Counted from the first letter of the stretch, positions 7,020 through 13,854 are shown. The stretch: DNA of 31,878 nucleotides from UBA922 sp964565405 (GCA_964565405.1 CAZMEW010000011.1:1-31878); one strand, 5' to 3'. Notes: generated by a model not told the origin, from the sequence alone. Program-made: numbers and translations.

Positions 7020-8606
7020 CCAAGCAAGACGGAGCGTATTCAACGCTTCGTTTTTTGTATAATCATAGCCGAATTTTTCCGGTTCTAACCGAGCTAAATT
7101 TGCGTTGAACAAATCTACATTGTCATACAAAGGTTTTATCCATTTATACAATGATATTAGCACTTTTTTATCATATATATGTCGGTTCGAACCAAGTTCG
7201 GTTAGCGTTCCTCTTTTGCCATTTTTATCACTTTGAAGATAATCTCTAAACGCATAAGCAGAGAAAGTGAAAGTCTTTTTTGATAACTCAATTTTTTCTT
7301 TTTCGCCCATTTCATTTTTATTATCTTTTGATAAATCAACAATCTGCTTTTTTATCTCGGATTGATCTTTCAGAAAATCCTCGTCAGTTATCAAATCTTT
7401 CGCTCGCATACTTCGCAAACCAGTCAACTCTTTTTCCAATCCTTTTATTTTACTTTCTTGATTTTGTTTTATTTCATTATCCGTTATTTTCTTTTCGTCT
7501 TTGTGATTATCCAAACGCTCCAAAGCCCACTCCAAAAACTTTGGGTGCATTTCTAGTTTTTTCAGTGTTCCTTTAATTTCTTTGTGTATATCATTTTCTT
7601 CAACCGAGCCTTGTTTGCAAGCAATAGTTTTACTATGGTGTGTACAATGATAATAATTATAACCTCTAACCTCATTCGTGCCTTTGATGTATTTGCTCTT
7701 ATGTTCAGCTGTAACAGCCGACCCACACTCTTTACATAAAAACATACCAGTAAAAGTGAAGTTGCCTTTCTGTGGCCGTTTATGGTTGCCATTTTGGCCT
7801 AATAATTCTTGCACTCGGTTATATTCGTCAATCGTGATAAGCGGTTTGTGTTGGCCTTTGCTTTCTTTGCCACTATAACGCACTACACCAGCGTAAAAGG
7901 GATTATTTAGTATTTGATACCAACTAGAGCGAGCCAGCGGGCTACCGCCCATTTTCTTTTTCTTTCGGGCAATATATCCCCATTCGTTATTTAACTTGTT
8001 CAATACTTCCGGTGCGGTATATCTGCCAGTCAAAAACAAATCAAAAGCCCGTCTAAGAAGCATAAAGCGTTGCTTGTCTACAAATATCACTCTTTGGCCT
8101 TTCTCGGCGTGGGAATCGTTTAAATAGCCCTCAGGAGCCACGCCCGGAAGCCAACCCATAGACGCTTTTTTCTCTAAACCACGTTTTACATCTTTGGCCA
8201 ATTTGGAAGAAAAGTATTGAGATTGAGAAAGTGCTAATTGCAACATCATTATTCCCTCGGGGCTGTTATCAAAATTATATGAGCCAAATTTTAGATCATG
8301 GATAACGCCGGTACGGACTAAATAAGTTATCGTTGAAGCGTCAATTTCGTTTCTTGAAAGTCGGTCAGGGTGCCATGCGATAATACCAGTGGCTTCGCCT
8401 AATCGTATTCGTCTAATCATATCCTCAAACACTGGGCGATTATATGGCTTAAAAGCCGAGTGCTTTTCTTCCAATATATCCACAATTTCTAAATTCGGGT
8501 GAATTTCTTTCACCTTATCTTTTTGGCTTTCAATCGATAACGCTTGTCGTTCTTCGCCCTCAGTGCTTTTTCGCACATAGGCAAAGTATTTTATTTTTTC
8601 ATTCAT
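6981..8606 (-). CDS. Large serine recombinase (integrase of the element)
   Basis: The protein catalyses site-specific integration and excision through a Ser-linked DNA intermediate. From the ATG at 8606 it has 541 residues, the usual length for large serine integrases. The resolvase domain begins at once with KYFAYVRKSTEGEE (catalytic Ser14), followed by WHPDRLSRN. A recombinase domain follows (WGYIARKKKKMGGSPLARSS), then a zinc ribbon with CKECG and later Cys residues, and a long Lys/Glu-rich coiled coil. An in-frame ATG at 8678 overlaps the upstream stop, but the stretch between would encode a perfect hairpin rather than conserved protein. The last 12 residues, FPDLDSNQGPPR, are antisense tRNA-Asn sequence, and the stop codon is in the tRNA anticodon loop. 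The C-terminus was therefore made by integration. Confidence 0.93.
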   Translation of the reverse strand: MNEKIKYFAYVRKSTEGEERQALSIESQKDKVKEIHPNLEIVDILEEKHSAFKPYNRPVFEDMIRRIRLGEATGIIAWHPDRLSRNEIDASTITYLVRTGVIHDLKFGSYNFDNSPEGIMMLQLALSQSQYFSSKLAKDVKRGLEKKASMGWLPGVAPEGYLNDSHAEKGQRVIFVDKQRFMLLRRAFDLFLTGRYTAPEVLNKLNNEWGYIARKKKKMGGSPLARSSWYQILNNPFYAGVVRYSGKESKGQHKPLITIDEYNRVQELLGQNGNHKRPQKGNFTFTGMFLCKECGSAVTAEHKSKYIKGTNEVRGYNYYHCTHHSKTIACKQGSVEENDIHKEIKGTLKKLEMHPKFLEWALERLDNHKDEKKITDNEIKQNQESKIKGLEKELTGLRSMRAKDLITDEDFLKDQSEIKKQIVDLSKDNKNEMGEKEKIELSKKTFTFSAYAFRDYLQSDKNGKRGTLTELGSNRHIYDKKVLISLYKWIKPLYDNVDLFNANLARLEPEKFGYDYTKNEALNTLRLAWFPDLDSNQGPPR

Positions 8607-8628
8607 AAGATTTTTGTTAAGAACCGTA

Positions 8629-8665
8629 GCGGGCTTACTCGATATTTGGGTATCGGTAAGCCCGC
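8629..8665 (-). promoter_or_regulatory. Long hairpin in the recombinase leader
   Basis: GCGGGCTTAC (8629-8638) and GTAAGCCCGC (8656-8665) are a perfect inverted repeat. Inside it CGATA/TATCG pair again, giving 15 bp with one bulged base. There is no U-tract, so it is not an ordinary terminator. It sits 23 nt upstream of the recombinase ATG, after the stop of the preceding gene, and may control recombinase expression by RNA structure or as an operator. Confidence 0.6.
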
Positions 8666-8670
8666 CTATT

Positions 8671-8859
8671 CTAATCATTTTCTCGCATCTTTGCAATAAC
8701 AGTTTTCATTTCCTCTCTGGTCATTGGGCGATAAACCCTCTCGACAAGCGACACCAAAGCCGTTGCCTGCTTTAATGCTTCCGCTTGGTCAATCGTTTCG
8801 CCAAACTCATTTTTATACAATTCCATAAAGCTATGAAGTTCTAATTCGGTAAACATCAT
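8671..8859 (-). CDS. Hypothetical 62-aa protein between rep and recombinase
   Basis: The protein is helical and charged, with the segment EETxDQAEALKQATALVSLVERVYRPMTREEMKTV-like in layout; it has no membrane segment. I do not recognise the family. Its ATG overlaps the rep stop (ATGATG across 8856-8859), and its stop lies just upstream of the recombinase leader hairpin, so rep, this gene and the recombinase form one operon. By position it could be an excision or copy-control helper, but nothing in the sequence proves this. Confidence 0.65.
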   Translation of the reverse strand: MMFTELELHSFMELYKNEFGETIDQAEALKQATALVSLVERVYRPMTREEMKTVIAKMREND

Positions 8860-9653
8860 AGCGGTCGGATTAACTGTAATTTATCCAACACGCCATTTTT
8901 GAGTGGGCAATATTCCAAAGAAAACGATCTGTAATTTACTTCACCAGTCCAGTCAGATTGAAAAGTTTTTTCAAACACCGGCGTTGAGGTGGTAAGATAT
9001 TTTTTCTCAAACAAAGTTCCGAGATAACCAAATATCTCAACCGGTGCTTTTAATGTTTGCGAACGAAAAAACTTTTTCTTGCCAAATGTCCGCTCATCAA
9101 ACATATCTTTTGACAAGTATTTGCAGACATAGGCTCCAATGTTGTATGCGTTGTTTATCCGGTTTATCTTTACAAAACCTTGACCCCATAAATCACTTAG
9201 GGCTTTGGGTTCAATGAAAGATAAACTACATAGGACATGATAATGCACAGCTCCACGCTGTTGGAATTCTGGCACAGCCAGATATTCAAAGTTAGAGTAT
9301 CGGTAAGAGATACGCTTAACAAACTGATTGAAGACGTAGTTAGCGTCTTTCAGGTCAGTGATGTTCTCGGCAAAAGTCAAAGTCAAAAACTTTGTGAGCT
9401 GGGGGTTGCTGTTTACCAACCGACGGATTTCAGTCCTAGTGCGGTTGATTGAGAATAATGTTTTCTGTTGTTTTAATTTTAACTGCTCATCGGCAGTCGG
9501 TTGTTGTAATGGTTCATCATATTGGATATTTTTATCAGTTTTTAATACGCTTGGAAGCGTTCTTTCAAAATCCCGCCAGATATTTTTCTTATATTTGTAA
9601 ACTTCAACTTGCTTGCCCGACACCACAACCTTGAGGTTGTAGGGGTAAGCCAT
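8856..9653 (-). CDS. HUH-family rolling-circle replication initiator (Rep)
   Basis: Rep nicks a DNA origin and starts rolling-circle replication, staying linked to DNA through a tyrosine. The 265-aa protein shows the three classical motifs in order. Motif I is KFLTLTFAEN (residues 88-97). Motif II is RGAVHYHV with metal-binding H137 and H139. Motif III is IGAYVCKYLSKD, with a single nucleophile Tyr175 and Lys178. A single tyrosine suits plasmid Reps and some phage Reps; it resembles the ORF2/G2P replication-associated group. No helicase domain is present. The gene starts a three-gene operon running to tRNA-Asn. A palindrome directly abuts the start codon and could be an autoregulatory operator. 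Confidence 0.85.
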   Translation of the reverse strand: MAYPYNLKVVVSGKQVEVYKYKKNIWRDFERTLPSVLKTDKNIQYDEPLQQPTADEQLKLKQQKTLFSINRTRTEIRRLVNSNPQLTKFLTLTFAENITDLKDANYVFNQFVKRISYRYSNFEYLAVPEFQQRGAVHYHVLCSLSFIEPKALSDLWGQGFVKINRINNAYNIGAYVCKYLSKDMFDERTFGKKKFFRSQTLKAPVEIFGYLGTLFEKKYLTTSTPVFEKTFQSDWTGEVNYRSFSLEYCPLKNGVLDKLQLIRPL

Positions 9654-9670
9654 ACAAATATTACATTTGT
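9654..9670 (-). promoter_or_regulatory. Palindrome abutting the rep start codon
   Basis: ACAAAT (9654-9659) and ATTTGT (9665-9670) are perfect inverted arms around ATTAC. The site occupies the ribosome-binding position of rep. It could be a Rep or repressor operator. Further upstream on the minus strand, TTAACA (9739-9744), 18 nt, TTATAC (9715-9720) is a weak candidate promoter. Confidence 0.4.
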
Positions 9671-9775
9671 TTTAAGTTAGCCATTTAACCAAACACTTTT
9701 CGTTAGATGTGTTGGTATAATCAAGTTAAGATACTACTTGTTAAAACTAATTAACCAATTTGCTTTACCGCCTTG

Positions 9776-9841
9776 CCGGCAAGCAACCTTTTTTTGCCGT
9801 CGGGGCAACCGACGGACGAAAAAAAGGTTTCTGCTTGCCGG
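9776..9841. other. 66-nt nested inverted repeat, candidate replication origin
   Basis: The outer arms CCGGCAAGCA/TGCTTGCCGG are perfect, the middle arms ACCTTTTTTT/AAAAAAAGGT pair, and the inner arms CCGTCGG/CCGACGG close a short loop. The left end also contains the 12-bp perfect palindrome CTTGCCGGCAAG at 9772-9783. No credible gene is present between 9654 and 10169. Extended hairpins near an HUH Rep are typical of double- or single-strand origins. The nick site is not identified. Confidence 0.55.
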
Positions 9842-9889
9842 ATCAAGGAAATGTAAAAGCAAAAAATATGTTCAAATTGTAGCTGTTCA

Positions 9890-9923
9890 CTGTTTTGAAG
9901 CAAGGGCAATTCCTTCAAAACAG
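9890..9923. repeat. 11-bp perfect inverted repeat
   Basis: CTGTTTTGAAG (9890-9900) and CTTCAAAACAG (9913-9923), loop 12 nt. It lies between the origin-like hairpin and the small RNA terminator and may be part of the same replication region. Confidence 0.55.
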
Positions 9924-9942
9924 GGTTAAACCACACTATTAA

Positions 9943-10035
9943 ACAAAAACACCTCCCTTAGTAGGGGGTGCAATCCTTCCCGAGCACAAATACAGTGTTC
10001 AGATCCGAAGATATATATACGGTTTGGCATCGGAT
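9943..10035 (-). ncRNA. Predicted ~93-nt small RNA or attenuated rep leader
   Basis: A perfect sigma70 promoter on the minus strand (10042-10070) is followed about 85 nt later by an intrinsic terminator. In the terminator CACCCCC and GGGAGGTG pair with one bulged A, then TTTTT. The transcript would contain an ATCCGA/TCGGAT stem, a second small hairpin (GAACAC/GTGCTC) and the terminator stem. No ORF of useful size is inside. As it points towards rep, it may be a free small RNA or a leader whose terminator controls rep. Confidence 0.6.
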
Positions 10036-10041
10036 ATGAGT

Positions 10042-10070
10042 ATTATACCTGAGTTTTTTGGTGTTGTCAA
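10042..10070 (-). promoter_or_regulatory. Consensus sigma70 promoter of the small RNA
   Basis: Read on the minus strand: TTGACA (10070-10065), exactly 17 nt, TATAAT (10047-10042). Both hexamers are perfect consensus, the best promoter in the window. Confidence 0.8.
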
Positions 10071-10106
10071 TTTTCAAATTTATGCCTTATTTTTGATAGT
10101 ATTTAA

Positions 10107-10135
10107 TTGACTTTTCCTAAATTTAGAGATATTAT
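10107..10135 (+). promoter_or_regulatory. Promoter of the two-gene membrane operon
   Basis: TTGACT (10107-10112), 17 nt, TATTAT (10130-10135), 34 nt before the ATG at 10170. It diverges from the small RNA promoter. Confidence 0.65.
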
Positions 10136-10169
10136 GTAATCAGTCAAATTCAGTTAAATTTCAAATTTT

Positions 10170-11042
10170 ATGTATATACCACTATGGTTTTTAGTAGTAG
10201 CTCTCATCGTAGGTGTTTACTATTATTCCAAATCAAAAAAGACAAACGTAGGCACAAATCTGTTTAAGCAAAATTTTTCTTATAAACTTGAAATCACGCT
10301 TGAACCAAATTGGAACTCATTGTATAAAAAACTCGTTAATCCTAAATCAGAGGAAGAATGGAAAAAACTTCTTGATAAAAAAATTAGTAAAATTGATAAT
10401 TCTGACGATTCTGGTTTGTGGGGACGACGTTATCATTTTACCGAATATTACGATTCTGCTTCTGGTCTAACTAACAGATTTCAAACAACTTTTACAAGAA
10501 ATAAAAATTTATTCTCCACAGTAGATGAATTTGGTGATTTTGGACTTATATTTGAATCGGATAGAGATTTGAGCCAAAACAGTGAAGACCGTGGAAAATT
10601 GGGCGTAGAAATAAATGAATCTTCTATTAGAAACAATATTTATGATAAGTATGTGGGAGGAAGATCAATTCCAGAAAAGGAAGATTATTTATATAATTTC
10701 CCACTTCATGACGTTTTTAGTTTTTTGTTTACTTTAGGGCAGCGTTTTCATGAAGCAGAAGAAAATCCTATTATAAAATGGCCGGATCATATTGAAGAAA
10801 AATTTAAACAATTAGGAATAAAATACGAAACCTATTTTGACTATGAACCAACTATTTTTGATATTGAAAAGGAAGATAAAGAATTTTTTGACAAAATTGG
10901 CAAACCAAAGGTTGCTCTTTTTGGTGATGAAAAAGGATATTTAACTTCAGATATAGCTCACTACTGGATAAAACTAAAAATTTTCCGCCCCAACGAAAAT
11001 GACAGAATACCGACTGTTTTAGATTCGAAAATGCGTACTTAA
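10170..11042 (+). CDS. Hypothetical membrane-anchored protein (290 aa)
   Basis: I do not recognise this family. One membrane helix at residues 4-19 is followed by Lys-rich SKSKK, so the roughly 270-residue rest is probably cytoplasmic. The soluble part is rich in aromatic and acidic residues (for example FGDFGLIFESDRD) and has no visible catalytic motif. The coding sequence is clearly AT-rich. It is followed after 3 nt by another membrane protein gene, and the two share a promoter. Its position next to the integrative element suggests cargo. A defence or surface role would be speculation. Confidence 0.7.
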   Translation: MYIPLWFLVVALIVGVYYYSKSKKTNVGTNLFKQNFSYKLEITLEPNWNSLYKKLVNPKSEEEWKKLLDKKISKIDNSDDSGLWGRRYHFTEYYDSASGLTNRFQTTFTRNKNLFSTVDEFGDFGLIFESDRDLSQNSEDRGKLGVEINESSIRNNIYDKYVGGRSIPEKEDYLYNFPLHDVFSFLFTLGQRFHEAEENPIIKWPDHIEEKFKQLGIKYETYFDYEPTIFDIEKEDKEFFDKIGKPKVALFGDEKGYLTSDIAHYWIKLKIFRPNENDRIPTVLDSKMRT

Positions 11043-11045
11043 ATT

Positions 11046-11627
11046 ATGGAAGATAAAGAACAAATTTTACAAAAACTCAATTCAGAAATAAAAAATAGTT
11101 TAGATGAATTCCGTGGATTGCCTGATAGTGTGAGTGTGTTAAGTTCAACTTTAGACCAGAGAATGTCATCTACTGTTGAATTGTTTTTAAAAGAGATTAA
11201 AGATATTTCGCTAATATCTGTAACTGCCGCCCCATTTTCCTTGACGATATTGTTATCCGGTTTAAACATTAACACTGGATTACTGGGTATTTCTTTTGTC
11301 ATTTTCATGCTCAATGTTCTGTTTTTAAATATTGGTGTATGGTATGTCAACAATGAATTCTTGAGGTCAACATCATCTCAGAAATTAGAAAATCTAAGCA
11401 TGGATATGTTCGCGAGCGATGTAACAAATAATTCATTAGAAAATGATAAAAGAGTAAATGCACTTTTCGACTTTTTTAAAAGCGAAAGAAGCTTGGATAC
11501 TAAGAAAAAATTAGAACCCTACAAACAAATTAAAACAGTCGACACTATAAGATTCATAGGGATTGTGCTATTGAGTTTGGCTATAATCGCCCTTATAACA
11601 TCGATACTTTTACCAATACTACTTTAA
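11046..11627 (+). CDS. Hypothetical multi-pass membrane protein (193 aa)
   Basis: The N-terminal 50 residues are helical and charged (KEQILQKLNSEIKNSLDEF). Then come two adjacent membrane helices (about 55-72 and 76-96), a cytoplasmic charged linker and a C-terminal membrane helix (about 170-192). No family is recognised. The start lies 3 nt after the stop of the 290-aa gene, so the products probably work together. No terminator is clear after the stop. The 90 nt up to the next promoter hold only a GC-richer patch at 11640-11665. Confidence 0.7.
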   Translation: MEDKEQILQKLNSEIKNSLDEFRGLPDSVSVLSSTLDQRMSSTVELFLKEIKDISLISVTAAPFSLTILLSGLNINTGLLGISFVIFMLNVLFLNIGVWYVNNEFLRSTSSQKLENLSMDMFASDVTNNSLENDKRVNALFDFFKSERSLDTKKKLEPYKQIKTVDTIRFIGIVLLSLAIIALITSILLPILL

Positions 11628-11717
11628 AAACTAGTTCTAACATCGTCTACGACTCGGAGCGACTTTAATAATGCCCATTTTAAACGATTATTTGTTGATC
11701 TGATAAAGTCTCAACCA

Positions 11718-11746
11718 TTGACTTGATACCTGTTTAGGTATATATT
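11718..11746 (+). promoter_or_regulatory. Promoter of the lipoprotein gene
   Basis: TTGACT (11718-11723), 17 nt, TATATT (11741-11746). The leader would be about 45 nt and includes the Shine-Dalgarno sequence. Confidence 0.7.
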
Positions 11747-11798
11747 TTGCCTATCTTTGCGCAATATCGCGTAGAGTGAAATCAAAGAGGGTCACTTC

Positions 11799-12725
11799 AT
11801 GCGTACGTCCTTTTCCCTTTACATGGGAATGCTTTTTCTCTTCATCGTCGGCTGCGACGGGCAGTACACCCATGAGCAGAAGCTCGCAGGCGTCTGCAAG
11901 TTCGAGCAGACGCAGAACCTCAACTCCGGTCTCACCATCTACAAGGCTTCCGGAGGTGAGCTCTGCGGAAGCTACCGATCGGGCAACGACTCCGTTCACT
12001 TCCAGGCCGTTCGTGGTGAGGATCTCGCCTTCGGGGTCAACACGATCGATCCGGATGCTCCGGACTACACGGTCTCTGTGCGGATCCTCGATCAGGATGG
12101 CAACCCCATCGCTGTCGCCTTTGGTGGTGATGATGGCGAGCGTGTCTCCAACTGGCTCGAGCAGGTGGATGGTCTGGGTAAGTCTCATACTGACCAGGAT
12201 TTGTCCTTCGCTCTCGCTCAAGAGGCGACCAAGGTTCTCTCTCAGACCGTGACAAGTGGGTTCGAAGAAGAGATCACGGTCCTCAAGCGTCGCAGCTTCA
12301 CCGCGGCACAGTCCAACGACTCGACGGTGATTCCGAAGAAGGCACAGCCCTACACCTGGCGCTACTGGATCCGGATTTTCCGAAAGGATGCCATGTTCAA
12401 TGGCAACTTCGCGGATCACTCTTCGGTGATCGTGAACGTGACCAGGCCTGATGGTACGATCCTCAACTACGTCACGTGCAATCACGGCACCTGCGCGGAT
12501 GATCCGGTTATGCAGTTCAAGTGTCAGAACGTCGTCTACCCGGGTAGCCAGCGGCCGTTCGGCATCTTGCCGTGCGATTCGGTGTCCTCCTACGGGTTCA
12601 CCTCTGGTAAGCACGTCTGTAACGACGACACTCTGGTGCAGTACAACATGATTGTGAATGGCAACAGCAGCCTCACGACCTGTACCGATTCGTCATTGCG
12701 TTTCTGGGCGCCTGCCTGCAACTAG
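11799..12725 (+). CDS. Secreted lipoprotein of unknown family, GC-rich
   Basis: The 308-aa protein starts with a short lipoprotein signal: MRTS, a hydrophobic stretch, then lipobox IVGC with the lipidated Cys19. The mature part is rich in Cys (for example CNHGTC and CDSVSSYG), which suggests disulfides and an extracellular location. It is Asp/Ser/Thr-rich and beta-like, with no known domain recognised. GC content is far higher than in the flanking genes. It has a Shine-Dalgarno site, AAGAGGGT at 11785-11792, its own promoter and a long GC-rich 3' hairpin. An antisense frame of 287 codons exists but has no start signals. Horizontal acquisition is likely. Confidence 0.75.
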   Translation: MRTSFSLYMGMLFLFIVGCDGQYTHEQKLAGVCKFEQTQNLNSGLTIYKASGGELCGSYRSGNDSVHFQAVRGEDLAFGVNTIDPDAPDYTVSVRILDQDGNPIAVAFGGDDGERVSNWLEQVDGLGKSHTDQDLSFALAQEATKVLSQTVTSGFEEEITVLKRRSFTAAQSNDSTVIPKKAQPYTWRYWIRIFRKDAMFNGNFADHSSVIVNVTRPDGTILNYVTCNHGTCADDPVMQFKCQNVVYPGSQRPFGILPCDSVSSYGFTSGKHVCNDDTLVQYNMIVNGNSSLTTCTDSSLRFWAPACN

Positions 12726-12745
12726 CAGTCAGGGCACAGAGTCAA

Positions 12746-12778
12746 ACGGGGTGGTGCGCATTCATGCGTCCACCTCGT
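12746..12778 (+). terminator. Long GC-rich hairpin after the lipoprotein gene
   Basis: ACGGGGTGG (12746-12754) pairs with CCACCTCGT (12770-12778) with one G-U. Inside, GCGCA/TGCGT continue the stem to loop TTCA. The following TCTCTCT is not a classical U-tract. Confidence 0.65.
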
Positions 12779-12807
12779 CTCTCTAAATTAACTTATAAAT
12801 TTTCATT

Positions 12808-13203
12808 ATGTTCACAAAGCATTCTTTCAGTATTTTTTTCTCCACTCTTTTAACTTCTTTAGTATTTGGAGCATTGTTCGGTTTTATTGGTTATATATTC
12901 GCAGATAATTTAGGATTTCCAGTAACTCTCGGTACAGAAGAAATTAGTATGGACGCAAGTATGGCATTTTACGGAACCGTGGGTATCGTAGTCGGTGCAT
13001 TAGTTGGATCACTTATTGCATCAAAGGCTCTCAAATATACTTCAAAATTTATTTACGCCCTTGTAATAACCTTATTTCTTCTAGGCGTTGGATTATTTCT
13101 AAGGGATTATATGGGTTTGTATACCTTTATTGTATACGCTGCTATTTGTTCTATAGCTTTGACTGCTGTTACTAGTTATTCTGGTTTAGAAGCTAAGAGT
13201 TAA
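12808..13203 (+). CDS. Small multi-pass membrane protein (131 aa)
   Basis: Four hydrophobic segments (about residues 8-33, 50-72, 80-97 and 103-122) take up most of the protein. Glycine-rich helices such as GTVGIVVGALVGSLIASKAL suggest tight packing. The family is not recognised. The ATG lies in a cattATG context without a Shine-Dalgarno, unlike the GC-rich gene before it. It has its own weak terminator downstream, so it appears to be a single-gene unit. Confidence 0.65.
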   Translation: MFTKHSFSIFFSTLLTSLVFGALFGFIGYIFADNLGFPVTLGTEEISMDASMAFYGTVGIVVGALVGSLIASKALKYTSKFIYALVITLFLLGVGLFLRDYMGLYTFIVYAAICSIALTAVTSYSGLEAKS

Positions 13204-13240
13204 TTCTTGGTTGTTTTCCATAAAATACGCTCGAACCTCG

Positions 13241-13253
13241 TCCACGACGTGGA
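13241..13253. repeat. Short perfect palindrome in GC-richer spacer
   Basis: TCCACGACGTGGA reads the same on both strands around a central base. It lies in a GC-richer patch (13225-13285) between AT-rich genes. A similar TCGTCTACGACTCGGAGC string lies at 11644-11661. The function is unknown. Confidence 0.3.
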
Positions 13254-13269
13254 GCTAGCGTGGATTGAG

Positions 13270-13305
13270 AGTCGTAGAAACGGCTTTTCCCCATTTTTTA
13301 TTTTT
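13270..13305 (+). terminator. Terminator after the 131-aa gene
   Basis: AGTCGT (13270-13275) pairs with ACGGCT (13280-13285), loop AGAA, followed by TTTTCCCC and a long T run. Confidence 0.55.
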
Positions 13306-13349
13306 AAGTATGTGATATACTATCATTCTAAATTTATATACATATTTAT

Positions 13350-13772
13350 ATGGCAATAAATTATCTCGCGGTTTTGGTGTGTGGTGTAGCTGCAATGGTG
13401 GTCGGTTTTGTATGGTATGGTCCGTTGTTTGGGAAAGTATGGATGGAGATTATGGGAGCAGGTACCATGACTGCGGCTGAGAGGGACGCTATAAAAAAAA
13501 GTATGTGGGTAATGTATGCACTCCAGTTTGTTCTCTCTCTTATCACTGCAGGTTCTCTTGCGTATCATATTACCCATTGGGCAGATATGAACACCTCGTC
13601 TCTTGCGATTGCTGTGAGTAGTTGGTTTGGTTTTGTTATGACTACTTCTGCTGGCGCTGCTTTGTGGAGTGGTAAACCAAAAAATTTAGCATGGAAAATG
13701 TTTTTTATTTCTTCAGGCGCACAATTAGTTACGTTTATTGTATTTGGGCTTATTCTTGGTTCTTGGAAATAG
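13350..13772 (+). CDS. DUF1761 family membrane protein
   Basis: The 140-aa protein matches the DUF1761 layout: four membrane helices, with VCGVAAMVVGFVWYGPLFGKVWMEIMG at the start (Trp-Tyr-Gly-Pro-Leu-Phe-Gly-Lys motif) and a final helix ending at residue 138. The family is widespread and its function is unknown. The ATG sits in a tTATATG context without a Shine-Dalgarno. It is a single-gene unit ending in an AT-rich terminator. Confidence 0.8.
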   Translation: MAINYLAVLVCGVAAMVVGFVWYGPLFGKVWMEIMGAGTMTAAERDAIKKSMWVMYALQFVLSLITAGSLAYHITHWADMNTSSLAIAVSSWFGFVMTTSAGAALWSGKPKNLAWKMFFISSGAQLVTFIVFGLILGSWK

Positions 13773-13790
13773 CATTAGGAAATAGCATTA
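13765..13790 (+). repeat. 13-bp tandem duplication across the stop codon
   Basis: GGAAATAGCATTA occurs twice in tandem (13765-13777, 13778-13790). The first copy contains the TAG stop of the DUF1761 gene. It looks like a replication-slippage duplication. Confidence 0.7.
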
Positions 13791-13793
13791 GAT

Positions 13794-13840
13794 AAATAAA
13801 ATAAATAATGGCTTAGAAAAGTCATTATTTATTTTATTTT
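13794..13840. terminator. AT-rich bidirectional-type terminator
   Basis: A 17-bp perfect stem of A/T pairs ending in a G-C: arm 13794-13810 pairs with 13823-13839. The loop is 12 nt and the 3' arm is itself T-rich. Confidence 0.7.
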
Positions 13841-13854
13841 AATCCTTCCATGAG

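Larger units (their letters stand above)
7020..11640. mobile_element. Integrative element at tRNA-Asn (recombinase, HUH Rep, cargo); right end unresolved
   Basis: A large serine recombinase abuts and overlaps tRNA-Asn, followed by a small ORF, a rolling-circle HUH Rep and a 500-nt hairpin-rich region. This resembles an integrated rolling-circle plasmid or a filamentous-phage-like/mobilizable element. The AT-rich two-gene operon at 10170-11627 is plausibly cargo. I found no second copy of the tRNA 3' end, so the right border is a guess. Serine integrases can use a very short core, which would not be visible here. Confidence 0.5.

Noticed and set aside
8606..8696. Longer recombinase start upstream of 8606
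   Set aside because: The extra residues would be encoded by a perfect hairpin, and the resolvase domain begins right after ATG 8606.
9738..9936. Two overlapping 60-codon frames in the hairpin region
   Set aside because: They read through the large inverted repeat on opposite strands, and their residues reflect the hairpin arms and poly-A/T runs.
11751..12614. Long antisense frame (287 codons) opposite the lipoprotein gene
   Set aside because: The plus strand has a promoter, Shine-Dalgarno and lipobox signal; the minus frame has none and arises from GC-rich third positions.
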